A DNA stretch of 64,000 nt from Metalysinibacillus jejuensis (GTDB taxonomy: Bacteria; Bacillota; Bacilli; Bacillales_A; Planococcaceae), in the NCBI RefSeq assembly GCF_003057615.1, contig NZ_QAFW01000012.1, positions 1-64,000 on the forward strand, given 5' to 3'. The position numbers were made by a program, and so were the translations under genes. The notes beneath the pieces were generated by a model, which saw nothing but the letters and a program-made list of their open reading frames with translations, ran no database searches and was not told the origin of the DNA. Numbering within the stretch: position 1 is the stretch's first letter; every line of letters starts with the position of its first letter. Positions 7,940 to 16,887 of this stretch are shown here, in pieces.

Positions 7940-9265
7940 TTGTCATCTAGAGATCAATTTTCCACCAAGATAGGCTTTATGTTAGCTGCGGCAGGTAGTG
8001 CAGTTGGTTTAGGCGCTATTTGGAAGTTCCCGTATATGGCGGGCAGTAACGGCGGTAGCGTATTTATTTTGCTATTTATTTTATGTATTTTCTTAATTAG
8101 TTTACCTGTACTTATTGCAGAGTTTATGATTGGTCGCCGTGGTCAAGCAGATGCGGTAACATCTTTTAAAACGCAAGCACCAGGTAAACCGTGGTATTTA
8201 GTTGGCTACCTAGGTATGGTAATTTCAGCGCTAATTTTATCATTTTACAGTGTAGTAGGTGGTTGGATTTTAAGCTACCTAGCAAGAGCTGCAATATTTG
8301 CTGTAAAGCCGACAGATGGTAGCACGTATGCAGAGTTATTTACTAAAGTAATTGAAAACCCGATTGAAGTCGTTATGGCGCAAGGTGCATTTATTTTATT
8401 AACTATTTTAATTGTACAAGCAGGTATTAAAAGTGGTATTGAAAAAGCTAGTAAAATTATTATGCCGCTTCTTTTTATTTTCTTTTTAGTACTCGTTGTT
8501 CGCTCGCTTACATTAGAAGGTGCTATGGAAGGTGTACGTTTTATGTTTGTACCTGACTGGTCGTTGTTTACAGGCGAAACGTTATTGCTAGCACTAGGAC
8601 AAGCGTTTTTCACCTTAAGTGTAGGTATTTCAATTATGATTACGTATGCTTCTTATTTAGGCAAAAGTGAGAATATTGGCGGAACAGGTATAAACGTAGC
8701 GTTAATGAATATTTTCATTTCAATTTTAGCAGGACTAGTAATTTTCCCTGCAGTATTTGCTCTAGGCTTTGAGCCTGATCAAGGACCAGGGTTAGTATTC
8801 GTTATTTTGCCGGCTGTTTTTGAACAAGTACCATTCGGTGGTTTATTTTTATTAATTTTCTTTATTTTGTTATTATTCGCAACAATTACTTCTTCCATTT
8901 CATTGTTAGAGATGGTTGTATCTGTAGCGGTAGGAGATAATCGTAAAAAGCGTGTGCGTACGTCTTGGCTTGTAGGTATTTTAATTTTTATTATCGGTAT
9001 TCCTAGTGCGCTATCATTTGGTGTACTATCGGATCGTACAATTTTTGGCCGCTCTATCTTTGATGCTGTCGACTTTTTAACGAATAATATTGGAATGCCG
9101 CTCGGTGCGTTATTTATTTCTTTATTTGCCGGCTATTATTACAGTACAAAAGTTTCTAAAGCAGAGCTTAATACATCACCATTTATGTATTATTTATGGC
9201 TTGTGTTAATTCGTATTGTATCGCCAATTGCTATTATTATTATTTTCTATACAGGTTTAAAGTAG
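7940..9265 (+). CDS. Sodium-dependent transporter, NSS (SNF) family
   Basis: This 441-aa membrane protein of about 11-12 helices belongs to the neurotransmitter:sodium symporter family, which includes LeuT, TnaT and MhsT and takes up amino acids. The first helix carries AAAGSAVGLGAIWKFPYMAG, the family's unwound sodium/substrate-binding segment, followed by NGGSVFILLFI. The likely start is TTG at 7940, nine bases after AAGAAGGAG. The gene is alone and divergent from the vmlR-like leader, with a terminator behind. The substrate is not identifiable. Confidence 0.88.
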   Translation: MSSRDQFSTKIGFMLAAAGSAVGLGAIWKFPYMAGSNGGSVFILLFILCIFLISLPVLIAEFMIGRRGQADAVTSFKTQAPGKPWYLVGYLGMVISALILSFYSVVGGWILSYLARAAIFAVKPTDGSTYAELFTKVIENPIEVVMAQGAFILLTILIVQAGIKSGIEKASKIIMPLLFIFFLVLVVRSLTLEGAMEGVRFMFVPDWSLFTGETLLLALGQAFFTLSVGISIMITYASYLGKSENIGGTGINVALMNIFISILAGLVIFPAVFALGFEPDQGPGLVFVILPAVFEQVPFGGLFLLIFFILLLFATITSSISLLEMVVSVAVGDNRKKRVRTSWLVGILIFIIGIPSALSFGVLSDRTIFGRSIFDAVDFLTNNIGMPLGALFISLFAGYYYSTKVSKAELNTSPFMYYLWLVLIRIVSPIAIIIIFYTGLK

Positions 9266-9287
9266 TCACTAAGTGGCTACTTTTTTC
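9260..9287 (+). terminator. Intrinsic terminator after NSS transporter
   Basis: AGTAGTCACT (9261-9270) pairs with AGTGGCTACT, followed by a T run. Confidence 0.75.
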
Positions 9288-9349
9288 TTGTGGGAAAAAG
9301 GTGTAATATGATAAATTATTATACTGTAATGCGACAGGAGGATAATTAT

Positions 9350-9835
9350 ATGGCAACAGTAGAGTCGCTCATTATTAATTATGGCTATTTTGCACTTTAC
9401 GGCATATTAGCGCTTGGCATTATCGGTTTACCTGTACCAGATGAAGTATTGATGACATTTGTCGGCTATTTAACCTCTACGCATGTAATGAATTATGGAC
9501 TTGCCCTCTTGATAAGTGTTTGTGGTTCTATTACAGGTATGTTTGTGAGTTATACTATTGGCAGTAAAATTGGACAACCTTTTTTATTAAAATACGGGAA
9601 GTGGGTAAAGCTCACACCGAAGCGCATTCATAAAGTAGAAACATGGTTTAATCGTTATGGCATGTGGACGATTAATATTGCTTATTTCATTCCTGGATTT
9701 CGTCATATTACGAGTTATATTGCAGGTACAAGTGGTATGAATCGTATGAAGTATATGGCTTTTGCTACGACAGGTGCCGTGATATGGTGCTTTACCTTTT
9801 TATTAATCGGTAAATTAGTAGGCGTACATTTTTAA
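9350..9835 (+). CDS. DedA-family membrane protein
   Basis: The 161-aa product has the VTT/SNARE-associated fold: GLPVPDEVLMTFVGYLTS near the N-terminus, the amphipathic re-entrant segment, then WFNRYGMWTINIAYFIPGFRHITSYIAGTSGMNRMKY. The PGxRH motif carries the conserved Arg. DedA proteins act in membrane-lipid and undecaprenyl-phosphate handling. The ATG at 9350 follows AGGAGGA; the longer frame from 9290 lacks a ribosome site. It is slightly shorter than the usual 190-220 aa. Confidence 0.87.
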   Translation: MATVESLIINYGYFALYGILALGIIGLPVPDEVLMTFVGYLTSTHVMNYGLALLISVCGSITGMFVSYTIGSKIGQPFLLKYGKWVKLTPKRIHKVETWFNRYGMWTINIAYFIPGFRHITSYIAGTSGMNRMKYMAFATTGAVIWCFTFLLIGKLVGVHF

Positions 9836-9865
9836 GATCATCTTATTAATAGATGGTCTTTTTTG
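9834..9865 (+). terminator. Intrinsic terminator after dedA
   Basis: AAGATCATCT (9834-9843) pairs with AGATGGTCTT (9851-9860), then T residues. Confidence 0.75.
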
Positions 9866-9909
9866 TTATAATAAAGAGGTTTGAAGCGTTAGAAAAGGAG
9901 CATTTTACT

Positions 9910-10965
9910 ATGAAAAAACATTTTTTACAAACAGTTACAATTCCGTCTTTAGACGAAGTAGCTGGGCAGCAAGTAGCAGTATATTTAGATTCTCTAACAA
10001 AACCTAGGGGGAGTTTAGGTCGCTTAGAAAAAATGGCGATTGAACTAGGGAAAATGACAGGTAAAAAAATGCCTACAGCTAATAAGCCGGGCGCTATCGT
10101 CTTTGCCTCAGATCACGGCATTACTGAGCAAGGTGTATCGCCTTACCCAAGCGCGGTAACCGTACAAATGGCAGCAAGCTTTTTACGTGAACAAGCTACG
10201 ATGAGTATTTTTTGCCGTCTTATTGGTGCAGAGTTACGTATTGTAGACTTAGGGATTAATGCAGATTTGGATGAAGAAGGGCTCATTAATCGCAAAATTC
10301 GTGCGCAAGGTACACGTAATTTTTACAATGAAAATGCAATGACAGCGCAAGAAGCAAATGCTGCGTTAACCGCGGGTTTTGAAGAAGCAAATGCGTTGCT
10401 TGATACAGGTGTGGATTGCTTAATTTTAGGTGAGCTCGGTATTGGCAATACATCGCCAAGTAGCGCCATCTTAGCTATGCTTAGCGGTAAAGATATTAGT
10501 GAGGTGGCAGGGCCTGGGTCAGGTTTAGTCGATGAACAAGTAGATAAAAAGCGAGCGACACTGCGTGAAGCAATCAATCGCAGAAATGCGACGGCTGACG
10601 ATGTTTTTTTATTGCTTCAGCAACTCGGAGGTTTTGACATTGCAGGGATGGCAGGCGCTATGATAGCGGCGGCTACAAGACGCACGCCGATTTTATTAGA
10701 CGGCTTTATTTCAACAGTTGCCGCTTTAGTGGCAGAAGCGTTAGCACCAGGCACTAAAAATTATATGATTGCAGGACATCAATCAGCTGAACCTGGTCAC
10801 CAAGTCGCGTTAGCACTACTTGATAAAAAGCCTATTTTACAGTTAGGTATGCGTTTAGGCGAAGGTACAGGTGCTGCGGTAGCTTACCCTGTTTTACGTG
10901 CAGCTATTGCCGCTTTGACGGAGCTACCGACGTTTGAATCTGCAGGGATTTCTGATAAAGCTTAA
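9910..10965 (+). CDS. cobT: Nicotinate-nucleotide--dimethylbenzimidazole phosphoribosyltransferase
   Basis: CobT makes alpha-ribazole phosphate for the lower ligand of cobalamin. The 351-aa protein has SLTKPRGSLGRLE, ASDHGITEQGVSPYP, LGELGIGNTSPSSAI and the C-terminal MRLGEGTGAAVAYPVLRAA with the catalytic Glu. The start at 9910 follows AAAAGGAG. No other cobalamin genes are nearby, so it may act in corrinoid salvage or lower-ligand exchange, or its partners may be elsewhere. Confidence 0.93.
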   Translation: MKKHFLQTVTIPSLDEVAGQQVAVYLDSLTKPRGSLGRLEKMAIELGKMTGKKMPTANKPGAIVFASDHGITEQGVSPYPSAVTVQMAASFLREQATMSIFCRLIGAELRIVDLGINADLDEEGLINRKIRAQGTRNFYNENAMTAQEANAALTAGFEEANALLDTGVDCLILGELGIGNTSPSSAILAMLSGKDISEVAGPGSGLVDEQVDKKRATLREAINRRNATADDVFLLLQQLGGFDIAGMAGAMIAAATRRTPILLDGFISTVAALVAEALAPGTKNYMIAGHQSAEPGHQVALALLDKKPILQLGMRLGEGTGAAVAYPVLRAAIAALTELPTFESAGISDKA

Positions 10966-10997
10966 CTTTTACTCATATTGTTTTGCTTAAGTTATAC

Positions 10998-11060
10998 AAA
11001 AAACCAGCATAGCTCTTATTAAATGGTACCGTTCATTTAATAGGAGAAGCTGGTTTTTTA
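10998..11060. terminator. Long bidirectional terminator hairpin
   Basis: AAAAACCAGC pairs with GCTGGTTTTT, with an inner TTATTAAATG/CATTTAATAG stem. It separates convergent cobT and the DUF2785 gene. Confidence 0.85.
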
Positions 11061-11066
11061 GGTTGG

Positions 11067-11891
11067 TTAAACGGTTAAGCGATGCCACTGCGCAATTAAC
11101 TGATATAATGTTTCTTCTAGTTGAGGCGCTAGTCGGCGTATTTTGATATAAAAATAAAGTGTTTTAACAAGGTGTAGCGTATTTGTGCGCTGTTTGAAAA
11201 AACGTTCGCTATAACCATCTGTCATTAATGTAGTATTAAGCTGATCAAAGAGTTGCGTTGCCCATTCGATAAGTAGGGGTTCAGGTGTTTCTTTAATAAT
11301 AAGCGCCTCTATAATGGCAGCTAGCCGCTCATCTTCATCATGTGTAAAGACAGCAGGTAACTTAACGATATGTTTAATGCCGTGTAAAATTTGCGGTGTC
11401 GCTTGGGGGTCAAATTGTGGATGGTTAACCGCCACAAGTGTAGCATCAGCTCCAAATGGAATAGCGTTAGCAAAGCCCTTTCCTTCCACAAAATTACGCG
11501 TATCTGTTTCGTACATCAAAAATGATGCAATATGTAAAATCGTTTGCTTCGCACATTTTTCTTCTAGAAAAGGTTGCTTCGCATCTAACCCTAATAAATC
11601 TGCTAGTAAGAGAGCTGCATAGGCACGCATAAAGACGCTATCTTCTCCATCATGTGTAGTTAGTGCAGCGCGTAGTGCGGTTGTTATGTCATGAAGTTGG
11701 CTGTCACTTAGTGTATCGGTAGTGAGCCACTGTACAAATAGTTGATAAACGAGATCATCTCGTACCGTGGGATCAGGGTCACCGAGTAAGGTTACTAATT
11801 CATTTAGCAAAGTGGGTCGTTCAGTTAACAATTTTTGGGCTTGGTGTGGTGATAAAGTCATGAAATGTTGCAAATCTTGTCGTAAAATCAT
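11067..11891 (-). CDS. DUF2785 family protein
   Basis: This 274-aa soluble, alpha-helical protein shows the DUF2785 signature around FVEGKGFANAIPFGAD (the family has a VEGKGW-like motif before a conserved His/Asp region). It carries short HEAT-like helical repeats in the N-terminal half. The function is unknown. TTAAGGAGG precedes the ATG. It is monocistronic and convergent with cobT. Confidence 0.65.
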   Translation of the reverse strand: MILRQDLQHFMTLSPHQAQKLLTERPTLLNELVTLLGDPDPTVRDDLVYQLFVQWLTTDTLSDSQLHDITTALRAALTTHDGEDSVFMRAYAALLLADLLGLDAKQPFLEEKCAKQTILHIASFLMYETDTRNFVEGKGFANAIPFGADATLVAVNHPQFDPQATPQILHGIKHIVKLPAVFTHDEDERLAAIIEALIIKETPEPLLIEWATQLFDQLNTTLMTDGYSERFFKQRTNTLHLVKTLYFYIKIRRLAPQLEETLYQLIAQWHRLTV

Positions 11892-11975
11892 AATTCCTCC
11901 TTAAAAGCGGTACGTGGTATACTTAAGTTATTATGCCATGAATTGCACGACAAAAAAAGTAGAATGGAGTGAAAG

Positions 11976-12980
11976 ATGATGAATTTGAAAATATCGTTAC
12001 TTGATATGGTAGTGATGTATCAAGGAGATAGCGTAGCTCAAACAATTGAAAATACTGTGGACTTTGCACAACAAGCGGAGCAGTTAGGCTATCATCGTTA
12101 TTGGTTTACCGAGCACCATAATACACATAACTTAGTTTGCCCATCTCCAGCCTTACTCATTGCACATATTGCAGCGCAAACGACTACAATTCGCCTAGGG
12201 GCAGGTGGCGTAATGTTGCCTAATCATAGCCCGCTACGTGTGGCGGAAGATTTCGCGCTACTAGCAGGTATACATAATGACCGTATTGATTTGGGGCTAG
12301 GTCGAGCGCCAGGAACAGATGGTTTAACGGCGTTAGCTTTACGCCGTACACGCGAGGCAGTATATCGCTATGATTTTCCAGAACACCTTGATGAGTTGCT
12401 CCATTATTTTAAACGTGACTTTCCGGCAGATGCTCCTTTTGCGCGTATTCAATTTTCGCCTTCTACAGAAGTGCCACGTATTTTTATGTTAGGTTCTAGT
12501 AATGGTGGTGTAAACTATGCAGCAGCGCGAGGGCTTTCTTTCGTGTTTGCTGCGCATATGGCACCGCAAAATGTCACAGCTATTTTGCAACATTATCGCC
12601 AAACATTCGTCCCTTCAATGTGGAATGAAGTGCCGCATCCACTGTTTTCCATCGGTGTAATCGTTGCAGAAACAGAACAAGAAGCGATGCGACTCGCTAA
12701 ACCTGCTCAAATGTATTGGGCACGCATCTTTATGGGAGATAGCCGCGTACCTTTCCCTACGTTAACGCAAGCTGAGGGCTATGAATTTAGCGAGGCCGAA
12801 CAGCTAACACTCGCGCAAATGTCGGGCAGTATTTTAGTTGGAAGTGCTGCACAAGTTGCAGAGCGCCTAAAAAAGATGGCGCTTGCTGCAAATGTAGAGG
12901 AAGTGCTAACATTAACGTTCTATCCTGACAAAGCTTCTCGCTTAAAAGGACAGCGCTTATTAGCAGAGGCGTTAAAGTAA
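11976..12980 (+). CDS. LLM-class (luciferase-like) flavin-dependent oxidoreductase
   Basis: The 334-aa protein has a bacterial-luciferase-like TIM barrel: LLDMVVMYQGDS at strand 1, YHRYWFTEHHN, IRLGAGGVMLPNHSPLRVAEDF and RIDLGLGRAPGTDG, all standard for the MsnO8/YceB-type group. It probably uses FMNH2 to oxidise an unknown small molecule. The start is one of two adjacent ATGs (11976 or 11979) after ATGGAGTGA. The TPR gene follows 13 bp later, so they may be cotranscribed. Confidence 0.87.
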   Translation: MMNLKISLLDMVVMYQGDSVAQTIENTVDFAQQAEQLGYHRYWFTEHHNTHNLVCPSPALLIAHIAAQTTTIRLGAGGVMLPNHSPLRVAEDFALLAGIHNDRIDLGLGRAPGTDGLTALALRRTREAVYRYDFPEHLDELLHYFKRDFPADAPFARIQFSPSTEVPRIFMLGSSNGGVNYAAARGLSFVFAAHMAPQNVTAILQHYRQTFVPSMWNEVPHPLFSIGVIVAETEQEAMRLAKPAQMYWARIFMGDSRVPFPTLTQAEGYEFSEAEQLTLAQMSGSILVGSAAQVAERLKKMALAANVEEVLTLTFYPDKASRLKGQRLLAEALK

Positions 12981-12993
12981 AGAAGGTGGCAAG

Positions 12994-13914
12994 ATGAAAC
13001 AAAAAGTGATTGCGTTTCCTGGATTAGTGAAACGAGCAAATGAATACATGGTAAATTATCAATACCAAGAAGCGGTGAAGCTATTTGATCAGCTTTATGC
13101 GATGAATAATTTAACTACAGAAGAACTAGCGGTGTACGCGTTCGCCTTAGTAGAAGTAAAGCGGTATGAAGAGGCAAAAGAGCTATGTGAAATCATTATG
13201 GCTAAAAAAACAGCAGCTTATTGGGACGTTGTCGAGCTATACATTAAAGCGAGTATGCAATTGAAAAATTATCAGCAAGTCGAAAAATTAATTACGACAT
13301 TAATCGACGATAAAGCGGTGCCTAAAGAGCGCTACGAGCACTTTAGACAACTGCACAGCTTAAATGCTAAAATCGCTAAACAAATGGCAGTACCAGATGT
13401 AACCGCAACGGCATTTTTTGCGCAACCTATCGATAAACAACTCGCGCAGTTGTATGAGTGGCAAACCATACCTATAATGAAGCGGAAAGATACTATTGTT
13501 GCAATAATCGAAGATCCTAAGGCTCATCCTATGGTGCAAAGCTTGGCGCTCTTATTACTCGTTGAACAAGGTGTTGCTACGACTGTTACAATTACAAAGT
13601 TTAACCAGACGCGAACTGTAGCGACAGAAACCCTAGTATTGCCAACAGCAATGCCACAGTTTAAAGCGGTAATGGCGATGATTGAACAAGCATTAATGCA
13701 AGACCCTACCGCTTTAGAGATGGCTAAACAAATTATTGTAAAACATGCCATCATGACTTATCCTTTAGAATGGCAACCATTCGCTACAGATGATATTGCA
13801 ATTGGCTACCAACAGTTTATTGAAGAATTATTCGGTAAAGTACAGGAAGTAGACGTAGAAGTACAGCATTATTTGCAAAAATTAGAAGCGGTCGCTATGG
13901 TTTATGATGTGTGA
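12994..13914 (+). CDS. TPR-like protein upstream of tig (YsoA-like)
   Basis: This 306-aa soluble protein begins with helical pairs that read as tetratricopeptide repeats (ANEYMVNYQYQEAVKLFDQL; LAVYAFALVEVKRYEEAKEL; ELYIKASMQLKNYQQVEKL). Its position directly before tig matches B. subtilis ysoA, a TPR protein of unknown role. It could scaffold protein interactions. GAAGGTGG precedes the ATG. Confidence 0.75.
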   Translation: MKQKVIAFPGLVKRANEYMVNYQYQEAVKLFDQLYAMNNLTTEELAVYAFALVEVKRYEEAKELCEIIMAKKTAAYWDVVELYIKASMQLKNYQQVEKLITTLIDDKAVPKERYEHFRQLHSLNAKIAKQMAVPDVTATAFFAQPIDKQLAQLYEWQTIPIMKRKDTIVAIIEDPKAHPMVQSLALLLLVEQGVATTVTITKFNQTRTVATETLVLPTAMPQFKAVMAMIEQALMQDPTALEMAKQIIVKHAIMTYPLEWQPFATDDIAIGYQQFIEELFGKVQEVDVEVQHYLQKLEAVAMVYDV

Positions 13915-13920
13915 AAAAAG

Positions 13921-13948
13921 TTGAAACTACGTTGAACTGTGATATACT
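13921..13948 (+). promoter_or_regulatory. Probable sigma-A promoter of tig
   Basis: TTGAAA (13921-13926), a 16-bp spacer and TATACT (13943-13948), about 72 bp before the tig start. Confidence 0.6.
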
Positions 13949-14020
13949 GAAATGGTTGTCAAAGAACGGCAAGACATGTAGACTGGCTAACAGTGAATTA
14001 TATTTTTGGAGGTAACATAT

Positions 14021-15313
14021 ATGTCAATTAAATGGGAAAAACAAGAAGGTACTAACTTAGGTACATTAACAGTGACAGTACCAGCTGAAAAAGTAAACGC
14101 TGCATTAGATCAAGCGTTTAAAAAAGTAGTAAAAGAAATCAACGTACCAGGCTTCCGTAAAGGTAAAATGCCTCGTCCATTATTCGAACAACGTTTCGGC
14201 GTTGAAGCATTATACCAAGATGCATTAGAAATCGTTATGGGTGAAGCTTACCCTAACGCTTTAGATGAAGCAGGCATTGAGCCTGTAGACTACCCATCAA
14301 TCGATGGCACAGAAAACTTCGCTAAAGGTCAAGATTTCACATTTACAGCTAAAGTTGTAGTAAAACCTGAGCCAAAACTAGGCGACTATAAAGGTCTTGA
14401 AGTTACAAAGCAATCTGCTGAAGTAACAGAAGAAGAAATTACAGCAGATATCGAAGCTAAATTAGCGCAACATGCTGAAATGGAAGTTAAAGAAGATGAA
14501 GCAATCGTTGAAGGTGACACAGCTGTTATCGACTTCGAAGGTTTTGTAGGTGAAGAAGCATTTGAAGGCGGTAAAGGTGAAGACTACGCTCTTGAAATCG
14601 GTTCTGGCACATTCATTCCAGGTTTTGAAGAGCAATTAGTTGGTGCTAAAACTGGCGACAATAAAGATGTAGTTGTAACATTCCCTGAGGAGTACCACGC
14701 TGAAGAATTAGCTGGTAAAGAAGCTACATTCAAAGTAACAGTTAAAGAAGTTAAAGTTAAAGTACTTCCAAAATTAGACGATGCGTTCGCTAAAGAAATT
14801 GACGAAACAGTTGAAACAGCAGCAGCGTTACGTGAAAAAATGACTGCAGAAAAAGCAGAAGCGAAAAAAGCAGAAGCAGAAGCAGTACTACGCGATGAGC
14901 TAGTAGAAAAAGCGGCAGCTAATGCAGAGTTTGAAGTACCATCAGGCATGGTAAACACAGAAGTTGACCAAATGGTACGTGAATTCGACCAACGTTTACA
15001 ACAACAAGGTATGAACCTTGAGTTATATACACAATTCTCTGGTCAAACAGAAGAAGACTTACGCGGCCAAATGAAAGAAGAAGCAGAAAACCGCATTCGT
15101 GTACGTTTAACATTAGAAGCAATTGCAGCAGCAGAGAAAATTGAAGCTACTGAAGAAGACGTAAACAAAGAATTAGAAGAAATGTCTAAACAATTCAACA
15201 TGACGACTGAACAAATCACTACAGCATTAGGTGGTTCAACAGAAATCTTAAAACAAGATATCGTTATGAAGAAAACAGTTGAATTATTAGTAGATAACGC
15301 TGTAATCAACTAA
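14021..15313 (+). CDS. tig: Trigger factor, ribosome-bound chaperone and prolyl isomerase
   Basis: The 430-aa protein binds near the nascent-chain exit tunnel. The N-terminal domain carries the ribosome-docking loop [19 protein letters not shown]. The FKBP-type PPIase domain spans about 150-245 ([28 protein letters not shown]). A long helical C-terminal chaperone domain follows. The ATG at 14021 follows TTGGAGG; upstream in-frame codons are leader. It opens the tig-clpX-lonA-ysxC run and is separated from clpX by a terminator. Confidence 0.97.
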   Translation: MSIKWEKQEGTNLGTLTVTVPAEKVNAALDQAFKKVVKEINVPGFRKGKMPRPLFEQRFGVEALYQDALEIVMGEAYPNALDEAGIEPVDYPSIDGTENFAKGQDFTFTAKVVVKPEPKLGDYKGLEVTKQSAEVTEEEITADIEAKLAQHAEMEVKEDEAIVEGDTAVIDFEGFVGEEAFEGGKGEDYALEIGSGTFIPGFEEQLVGAKTGDNKDVVVTFPEEYHAEELAGKEATFKVTVKEVKVKVLPKLDDAFAKEIDETVETAAALREKMTAEKAEAKKAEAEAVLRDELVEKAAANAEFEVPSGMVNTEVDQMVREFDQRLQQQGMNLELYTQFSGQTEEDLRGQMKEEAENRIRVRLTLEAIAAAEKIEATEEDVNKELEEMSKQFNMTTEQITTALGGSTEILKQDIVMKKTVELLVDNAVIN

Positions 15314-15341
15314 TTATAGCTAAAACAACATAGCACATTAC

Positions 15342-15377
15342 AACAAGGTACGGATACTCATGCCGTACCTTGTTTTC
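15342..15377 (+). terminator. Intrinsic terminator after tig
   Basis: AACAAGGTACGG (15342-15353) pairs perfectly with CCGTACCTTGTT (15363-15374), then T residues. Confidence 0.85.
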
Positions 15378-15462
15378 TCAATATTGATAGGGTAGTGTGC
15401 GATTTATTTGAAAAGTAAGTAATAATCTTGTAAGATTGTTGCTTGAATAGGGGTGAAACTAA

Positions 15463-16731
15463 TTGTTCAAATTTAATGATGAAAATAACAACTTACATTG
15501 CTCATTCTGTGGCAAACCACAAGAGCAGGTTCGCAAATTAGTTGCAGGACCTGGTGTATACATTTGTGATGAATGTATCGAGTTGTGCTCTGAAATCGTT
15601 GTCGAAGAATTAGGAGGAGAGGAAGAAATTGAGTTCAAAGACGTTCCTCGTCCGAAAGAAATTCAAGCGATTTTAGATGAGTATGTAATTGGACAAGACC
15701 GTGCAAAAAAGGCCCTAGCTGTAGCAGTGTATAACCACTATAAACGTATTAATACGAACAGCAAAATCGATGATGTAGAACTAGCTAAATCTAACATTGT
15801 TTTAATTGGACCTACAGGTAGCGGTAAAACGTTACTTGCGCAAACGTTAGCACGTATTTTAAACGTACCTTTTGCTATTGCAGATGCTACTTCTTTAACA
15901 GAAGCAGGCTATGTAGGTGAAGACGTAGAAAATATTTTATTAAAATTAATCCAATCAGCCGATTACGATATTGAGCGTGCTGAAAAAGGAATTATTTATA
16001 TTGATGAGATTGATAAAGTAGCACGTAAATCTGAAAATCCATCGATTACACGCGATGTATCAGGTGAAGGTGTACAACAAGCGTTGCTTAAAATCTTAGA
16101 AGGCACAACAGCAAGCGTACCGCCACAAGGTGGCCGTAAGCACCCACACCAAGACTTTTTACAAATCGATACGACGAACATCTTATTTATTGTAGGTGGT
16201 GCGTTTGACGGTATTGAGGATATTATTAAACGTCGTCAAGGCGAAAAAGTTATCGGCTTTGGGGCAGAACCAAACAAAGTAGCAGAAGAAGAAGGTTCGT
16301 TAATGGCGAAACTTATTCCAGAAGACTTATTAAAATTTGGTTTAATCCCAGAGTTTATCGGTCGTCTTCCTGTGCTAGCTAGCCTAGAGCAACTGGATGA
16401 AGAAGCGCTTGTAGAAATCTTAACAGCACCGAAAAACGCACTGGTTAAGCAATATCAAAAAATGTTAGAGCTTGACGATGTAACGTTAGAATTTACTGAC
16501 AAAGCACTAGTAGCTATTGCTAAAGAAGCAATCGAGCGTAAAACAGGTGCACGTGGTTTACGTTCAATCATTGAGTCAACAATGCTTGATGTAATGTTTG
16601 AGCTGCCATCACGCGAAGACGTTAAAAAGTGTATCGTTACAGAAGAAACGATCACAGAAAAAGTAAAGCCTACACTTTTATTAGCTGATGGCCAAGAGTT
16701 AAAAGAAGATAATACAAAAACATCAGCCTAA
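15463..16731 (+). CDS. clpX: ATP-dependent Clp protease, ATP-binding subunit ClpX
   Basis: ClpX unfolds substrates and feeds them to ClpP. The 422-aa protein has the N-terminal zinc-binding domain (CSFCGK then CDECIELC), AAA+ Walker A GPTGSGKT, Walker [10 protein letters not shown], the RKH pore loop ([10 protein letters not shown]) and the IGF loop (KVIGFGAE) that docks to ClpP. The start is TTG at 15463 after AGGGGTGA. Confidence 0.97.
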   Translation: MFKFNDENNNLHCSFCGKPQEQVRKLVAGPGVYICDECIELCSEIVVEELGGEEEIEFKDVPRPKEIQAILDEYVIGQDRAKKALAVAVYNHYKRINTNSKIDDVELAKSNIVLIGPTGSGKTLLAQTLARILNVPFAIADATSLTEAGYVGEDVENILLKLIQSADYDIERAEKGIIYIDEIDKVARKSENPSITRDVSGEGVQQALLKILEGTTASVPPQGGRKHPHQDFLQIDTTNILFIVGGAFDGIEDIIKRRQGEKVIGFGAEPNKVAEEEGSLMAKLIPEDLLKFGLIPEFIGRLPVLASLEQLDEEALVEILTAPKNALVKQYQKMLELDDVTLEFTDKALVAIAKEAIERKTGARGLRSIIESTMLDVMFELPSREDVKKCIVTEETITEKVKPTLLLADGQELKEDNTKTSA

Positions 16732-16744
16732 TAGCATAACGAGG

Positions 16745-16802
16745 AGCTGACTTCGGTTTTGTGCATCGTCTGCACAAGGCTGTAAGTCGGCTTTTCTTTT
16801 TT
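16745..16802 (+). terminator. Intrinsic terminator after clpX
   Basis: AGCTGACTT pairs with AAGTCGGCT around an inner TTGTGCA/TGCACAA stem, then a T-rich tract. No lonB gene lies between clpX and lonA. Confidence 0.75.
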
Positions 16803-16887
16803 TTATGAAGTGGTATGATATGAGAAGTGATTTGTACTTTGCAAGCGGGAAATGCAAAGTGTAGTTTAGATGGAGGTGGATACCCGC

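Noticed and set aside
14584-14958. Long Ser/Ala-rich antisense frames over tig
   Set aside because: Composition is the mirror of the Glu/Ala/Lys-rich trigger factor codons; typical antisense shadow.
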